From: Halichondria panicea | Lineage: Eukaryota; Porifera; Demospongiae; Suberitida; Halichondriidae | DNA length: 64,000 nt | Reading direction: 5' to 3' | NCBI RefSeq assembly: GCF_963675165.1 | Contig: NC_087389.1 | Span: forward strand, 5,368,120-5,432,119 | In this document: positions 59,871 to 64,000 of the stretch, one piece after another | How positions within the stretch are numbered: position 1 is the stretch's first letter | Layout of the letters: each line of letters begins with the position of its first letter | Made by a program: the position numbers and the translations under genes | Notes under the pieces: model-generated | Told to the model about the DNA's origin: nothing | Seen by the model: the letters and a program-made list of their open reading frames with translations, nothing else | The model's database searches: none

Positions 59871-62648
59871 CTGCTCCTGCAACAACCACTGCCCTACATG
59901 CAAGCTAGGATCAAGTTTGCAGCACAGCACAAGGTAAGAACATCATCCACACCCACCAACATAGCCCTCAAATGTAAGCTTTTGTTTGAGTGTTCTATGT
60001 GTTTAGTGTAACCTCCATGTTGCTCACTCAAGGGTGTAGTTCGATGTAGGCAGTGTGTGCTAGCATGTGTTAGTGTGTTCATTCCAATAATGGAATACCA
60101 GATGATTATCACATCACTATAGCAATTCTGTCCATGGTATATACTCCAGTGTGTATCAGCAAGAATGGTATATACTCCAGTGTGTATCAGCAAGAATGCT
60201 TGCTATGTGGGGCTTGTTGAAGGAGGGCCTACTGCCTACAGTGGTTGTTTAATTCCTACATTCATTCTTACCAAACCCTGCTCTAGCTAGCTCTGTTAAG
60301 TTGGTGATCATACTGTACGATTTAGCCTCAATAATTAGTGGTTTCAGAATTGACTACTTGTGGTTTTGTTGTAGAGGGCCAGTGTCTGTGTTGTTGAAAT
60401 GACTGTGATTGTTTTCACAACATGCTAATCATTTGCTATTGTTTCTCAAGAGCTATTACCAACCATGTTAGCACAAATATTTGTTGCTACCTGTCAATAT
60501 TTAGCCCCAATATTGACTAACTGGTGTACCTAGCTGAAGGATACATGTTGAATGGAAAAGTAAGTATTATAATTATAATGATGTAGTAATAACAATACCT
60601 CTCTTTATAAATCAAATCTTTTTTTGGTGGAGAACAAATTCAATCTCAATTTCCCACTTACTCTAATCTGGCTAGCCACCCTGTTCCAGACAACCACACA
60701 ACTGACCAGTGGGCCCCAAGTGTAGTAGCCTGGGGTGGGTGTGTGTAGCTGTGGGGCCCCACTGTAGTGGCCTGGGGTGGGTGTGTGTAATGCCAGAGGG
60801 GAGTGGGTGCCCACACAGTACAACTCAGTAGTGAGGATAAGCTAATTAATCTACTGGAGGTATAGGTGGTGACTGTTGTGGTGCAGTTAGTGTGTAAATT
60901 AAGATCATGCATTTCCTCCATGTCCAACATAATAATATTATAGAGGCTAATAGTTTTTTGTGGAATAGTGTTATAGAGTTGTCCAAGAGTTGTCCAGTGT
61001 TTTTTCTCCTATTGCTATTCATTGGCTGCATTTTTTGGATTTGTCTAGAGCTAATTGGTGGTGTGAGAGTGTGCTGAGGTCAGTGGTCAGCCTAGTGGCT
61101 GCATGGCCCATCTGCTTCTCAGCATAACCACATTCTTGAGGTGACCTGATAAAGAGATGCTATCTTTCCTTCTCTACAGCTGTTCTGTGTGGTTTGGCCT
61201 GGGGCCTTGCAGTTGTTTTTACCTTGCCTGTTTTATTTAATGAAATTCTCTAAGGTGCACAACACTGGAAATGACCTCTCAGTTCTCATCCACATCAGAC
61301 AGTGCTCCTCCCCACAAATATCTCATATTTACTATTAGTGGGCTGCTCTCACCCAACACAGGTGCAGGCTGTAGTAACCTCATCATCAGTTGCCTAGGTG
61401 CTAAGGAGATAGTGAATTTAGTGAATTTTAGTGGGTACTCTCTTTGAGGGTTGCTTGTTCATAATTATGTTTCCCATTTGCTTCTTGAGAAAACCCATAT
61501 GTAGTGTTTTTTAGTAGATTGTATATATGGAAACCCCTGTTATTATTGTATATGGTGTCAGGTAGTAGATGCTTTCCTAAGGGGGCCGGCATAGCGAGTA
61601 ATCAGCACACTGTGTGGAGATGTAATGGTCCTTGCTGTTAGTGAGCGCCTGGATGCGTTGCTTAATGAACAGTGCTTGTATCAGAGGCCATGTGACTGAA
61701 ATATCAGCTAATTAATTGATATTTCCTTCAGTTCCTTCTCAAGTTGCAGAGGGGGGGGGGGGGGCTGCGTTTATTAACACATAGGTCACCTTTTCAGTGC
61801 CATATTCTCTACTATAATTATGATGTCATGTGCTGCCTGTTTGCCAGGAGCCCAGAATACCTAAATATTTAGTAACCCAGAATGCTGCACAGTATGGTAG
61901 TTCACTAAAAAAGAAACATCATTATTATGTACTTGTCCTAGGAGTGAATACCAGACTCTCTGGCGTAGATCACAGCAGCATACATATATTGTGTGCCACT
62001 CCAATTTGCAATAGAGCAAATAATTAAGTCTGCAGTTGACTTGTGTGTGTCTTGTGCATGTGTGTACATGTGTGTGCAGACTTGTTCTTGTTATCTGTGC
62101 ATCTTCCCATGCTAATAATCTTGTCCTGTGCTGGTGTTTTGTGGGTGTAAAGCTGTTATCAGGTAAAGTACTGTAACACTGGTCCCAGGCAGACAGGTAT
62201 GTGGTGGCCCCTTTCTTATCCAAGAGGCAGGTCATGAAACCCAGCCTAAATAAATGATGAAAAGTGTCTCTACATACTGATTGATGGTTGATGCACTGCT
62301 ATTCTACCCACAGGAACCTCTGGTGTGTGCTGATCATCTACAGGAGCTCTTGACTACCACTGACCAAGTGTTTGCAGAGTTGGTACGTACACTGAAATCT
62401 TTTTTGCCGTATTGATAAATTTCACAACAATTGACTTAATTAATGATGTTGATTTTATCACTCCTTTAGTATTTTTCACAAAACATGTAACACCCCACCC
62501 TCACATACCACACACCTCACATACTCCCACACACACACACACACACCTCACACAGTGTGGGTGCCCAGTGAGACAGTACCTCTCCTCCACTGGACTCGCT
62601 CCGCTAACTCCAAAACGTGGTCGCCCAATCAAAGGAGCAGCTCAGTAA
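52065..62648 (+). CDS. Mitochondrial mTERF-family protein
   Basis: Exons: 52065-53003, 53210-53395, 53793-53916, 54295-54413, 54800-54865, 55088-55242, 55448-55501, 59870-59933, 62314-62382, 62556-62648; 622 aa with consistent phases. The start MAALKAFCLSSAPNAPLF begins a basic, hydroxylated, acid-poor leader (RLLTTTVPKQRMKFVPRLGR) typical of mitochondrial import. From about residue 240 the protein is a run of mTERF helical repeats: leucine-rich helices with the LSxxP-like turn (GFSPAEIGRVLPILPLIF, LSLLTHYPLVF, VDLGEVLIKHPDLF, LLSKIPEVLFQL, QPLPYMQARIKFAAQHK). mTERF proteins bind mitochondrial nucleic acid in transcription or ribosome assembly. The N-terminal 200 residues have no recognised domain and make it longer than usual family members. 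Exons 8-10 are separated by introns of 4.4 and 2.4 kb and are less certain than the rest. Confidence 0.78.
54140..54265. repeat. Foldback-like dispersed repeat
   Basis: AGACCTTTCAAATGATG on the left pairs with CATTCGAAAGGTCTCTTTCT on the right. The same AGAGACCTTTCAAATGATG block occurs at about 28470 and 30230 in introns of the secreted-protein genes. Confidence 0.55.
54549..54759. mobile_element. 211-bp CCGTATAGCGGG foldback element
   Basis: It starts CCGTATAGCGGGTATATTTC and ends GAAATATACCCGCTATACGG, flanked by TA (54547-54548 and 54760-54761). It is the best preserved full copy of the subfamily seen at 43590 and 44941. Confidence 0.85.
55502..57679 (+). other. First half of the long mTERF intron 7
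   Basis: No exon is supported. Scattered GTGGTCTGCTAACACA-like pieces (for example about 56880-56930) are single relatives of the minisatellite that follows. Confidence 0.5.
57680..58530 (+). repeat. 76-bp minisatellite, about 11 units
   Basis: The unit core TATTATAGCGGGTGGCCTGC then TAACACAGGTC and ACATGCTATAGAGAGACTTT recurs every 75-77 bp, with GAGGCCCATT and GGGGCGTATT variants. Single dispersed relatives lie near 20800, 46240 and 56880. Confidence 0.9.
59777..59869 (+). repeat. (CA)n microsatellite ending in a splice acceptor
   Basis: About 80 bp of CA run into CACAG immediately before mTERF exon 59870. Confidence 0.9.
59934..62313 (+). other. mTERF intron 8 with small tandem duplications
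   Basis: A 31-bp duplication (GGTATATACTCCAGTGTGTA) lies near 60134-60195 and a roughly 45-bp duplication (AGTGGCCTGGGGTGGGTGTG) near 60710-60790. A poly-G run is at about 61750. No exon is supported. Confidence 0.5.
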
Positions 62649-64000
62649 GTCATCATAAGTAACCTCCACACACGACTAACATACCGTATTATAGCAGGTA
62701 AATTTGGTGACGTAGTAATTTAGCGATTTGGTAAATCAAGGTGAAGGTCGGCACAATTAACGTGTTTTAGCTTGATACTCGTATAATGTCACGAGATCAA
62801 TGATGTCATGATTGTCTAATTAAAAAATTGCCAATAGTAACTCATTTGCCAAAGTTAACCTGGTAACTAGTCCATTTATTAATTAGCCTGCTATCTATGT
62901 AAGGGGTATGTATCTTTGGAGGGGGTACACATGCATTTGCCTAGTGTAAGATAAAAGCCTTCAGGGCTTGTAATCTCATAGTTGTTGGCCCTGGATATGA
63001 CAACAAGCTGTTGGTCTGAGAAAAATAAATGATCTCTTTCACACTCTGCAATAGATGGTTCTGAGTATAAATAGTTGAGGCCTTTGTTCTAGAGTGATGT
63101 GGGCTGGCCTGTAGTGTGCAGCCGGCTCTATTGTTGTGCCAACAGGCCCTGCATTGGGTGGCCTCTCAGCCAGCAGCTCTTAGATCACCCACACTGTGAA
63201 GGCCTGGCCAGACCTACTGTCTACTTTGTGTCATACTGTGTCATACTTCATCAGCCTCAAGTCCTGTGGAATGAGGTTAAATTACAAGTTTATGTCCTGT
63301 GATTTCCAGTTGGGGTAGTTTTATAAAACCACATCCTCTTGTGTCTTCCTCCCATATATGGTCACTTGGCTGAAGTTGACTCCCTGTGAGAGGTATATTG
63401 GTTACCGTAGGATATAGTCCATCCTTGATTAGTGGAAGCTTGGGCATCTATGGGATGGCATATAATTATTGTAGGGAATATTATAATTATATAGTTGTCT
63501 GTGGTTCCGAGTGAGATATGTGTTTAAAACCTAATGTGGGGAAAAGCCAATATCATTACACAACACGTTAACCAAGCATACAGTACAGTACAGTGCATGG
63601 TAGGATATCATAATTATTTATTTTTAAAAAAGATATAAATTGTACATTACTTGCTAACTGCTATAGGTACATATTTATTGTTTTTTAGCATCACTCCTAT
63701 ATAGCTTGCACAGCACTGTTCCTCTGTGTACTGTGCCAACCATAATCACACTCCACCATTAGCACTTGAGGCTTGTCTTAGTGTACCAAGACCTAATAAT
63801 TATTATTTCAAACAATACATAGCTGTATTGACAGTATATGAAAATGATTTTCTGGAGTGTCTCCAATTCCCACCCACCCACCCACTGTATAGTTCCAGCT
63901 CTATGCAGTCGTCACACGGGGCATACTTTGTGGTTTGGCAGTTTGGCCAAAGTTCAATGAACTTGTGTCCAATGTTGAGTGTGATCAGTTTCAACTTTAA
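62649..64000. other. 3' flank without a supported gene
   Basis: From 62688 CCGTATTATAGCAGGTAAAT begins a degraded relative of the CCGTATAGCG foldback family, possibly to about 62875. A minus-strand frame at 63803-63994 has an ordinary-looking amino-acid mix and a C-x2-C pair but no recognisable domain or splice context. Confidence 0.4.

Noticed and set aside
63803-63994. Minus-strand open frame with a CDDC pair at the right edge
   Set aside because: No recognisable domain, no clear splice sites, and it may continue outside the window; not enough to call a gene.

Overview
The window is eukaryotic. It has many short introns with GT-AG boundaries, abundant microsatellites, many small foldback or terminal-inverted-repeat (TIR) elements, and animal-type domain combinations: TRIM, NACHT-LRR-Death, SH2, WASP-type VCA, POC1, TTLL and mTERF. 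This suits an early-branching metazoan, most likely a demosponge. The organism call is inference from gene content and repeat style, with moderate confidence. Exon boundaries come from reading frame, splice consensus and family homology and have not been checked against transcripts.

Layout. (1) 1-12.5 kb: a cluster of TRIM45-like genes (RING, two B-boxes, coiled coil, filamin/Ig-like domain). Two copies are intact (4210-5764 and 10952-12493), two are broken (1-1654 minus and 8259-9598), and one is an orphan 3' scrap (7532-7672). Transposon relics lie between them, several nested in one another. (2) 13.4-14.5 kb minus: a fragment of a mitochondrial-type 10-formyltetrahydrofolate dehydrogenase (ALDH1L), lacking the middle of the formyltransferase domain and everything downstream. 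(3) 14.8-23.1 kb plus: a 19-exon tubulin tyrosine ligase-like gene resembling TTLL3 glycylases. (4) 23.4-26.9 kb minus: a NACHT-LRR protein with a C-terminal Death domain. (5) 27.9-32.7 kb minus: three tandem paralogues of a small secreted four-cysteine protein I do not recognise. (6) 33.0-37.2 kb minus: POC1, a seven-WD40 centriolar protein. (7) 38.7-41.4 kb minus: a single-pass membrane protein with an Ig-like domain and a YxxM tail motif. (8) 41.9-51.6 kb plus, divergent from it: two SH2 domains, a WW domain, a long proline-rich region and a WASP-like actin/Arp2/3 tail. (9) 52.1-62.6 kb plus: a mitochondrial mTERF-family gene. The last 1.3 kb holds no gene I can support.

Themes. TTLL3-like and POC1 are both ciliary or centriolar. 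The TRIM cluster and the NLR look like innate-immune families with rapid gene turnover. The membrane receptor and the SH2-SH2-WW-VCA gene sit head to head and could be a receptor and an actin effector, but that is inference. The SH2-WW-WASP fusion is the most novel item. Two genome-level oddities recur: minisatellites whose unit contains the 5' splice site and exon end (three genes), and long (CA)n tracts that run straight into the 3' splice site AG (many exons).
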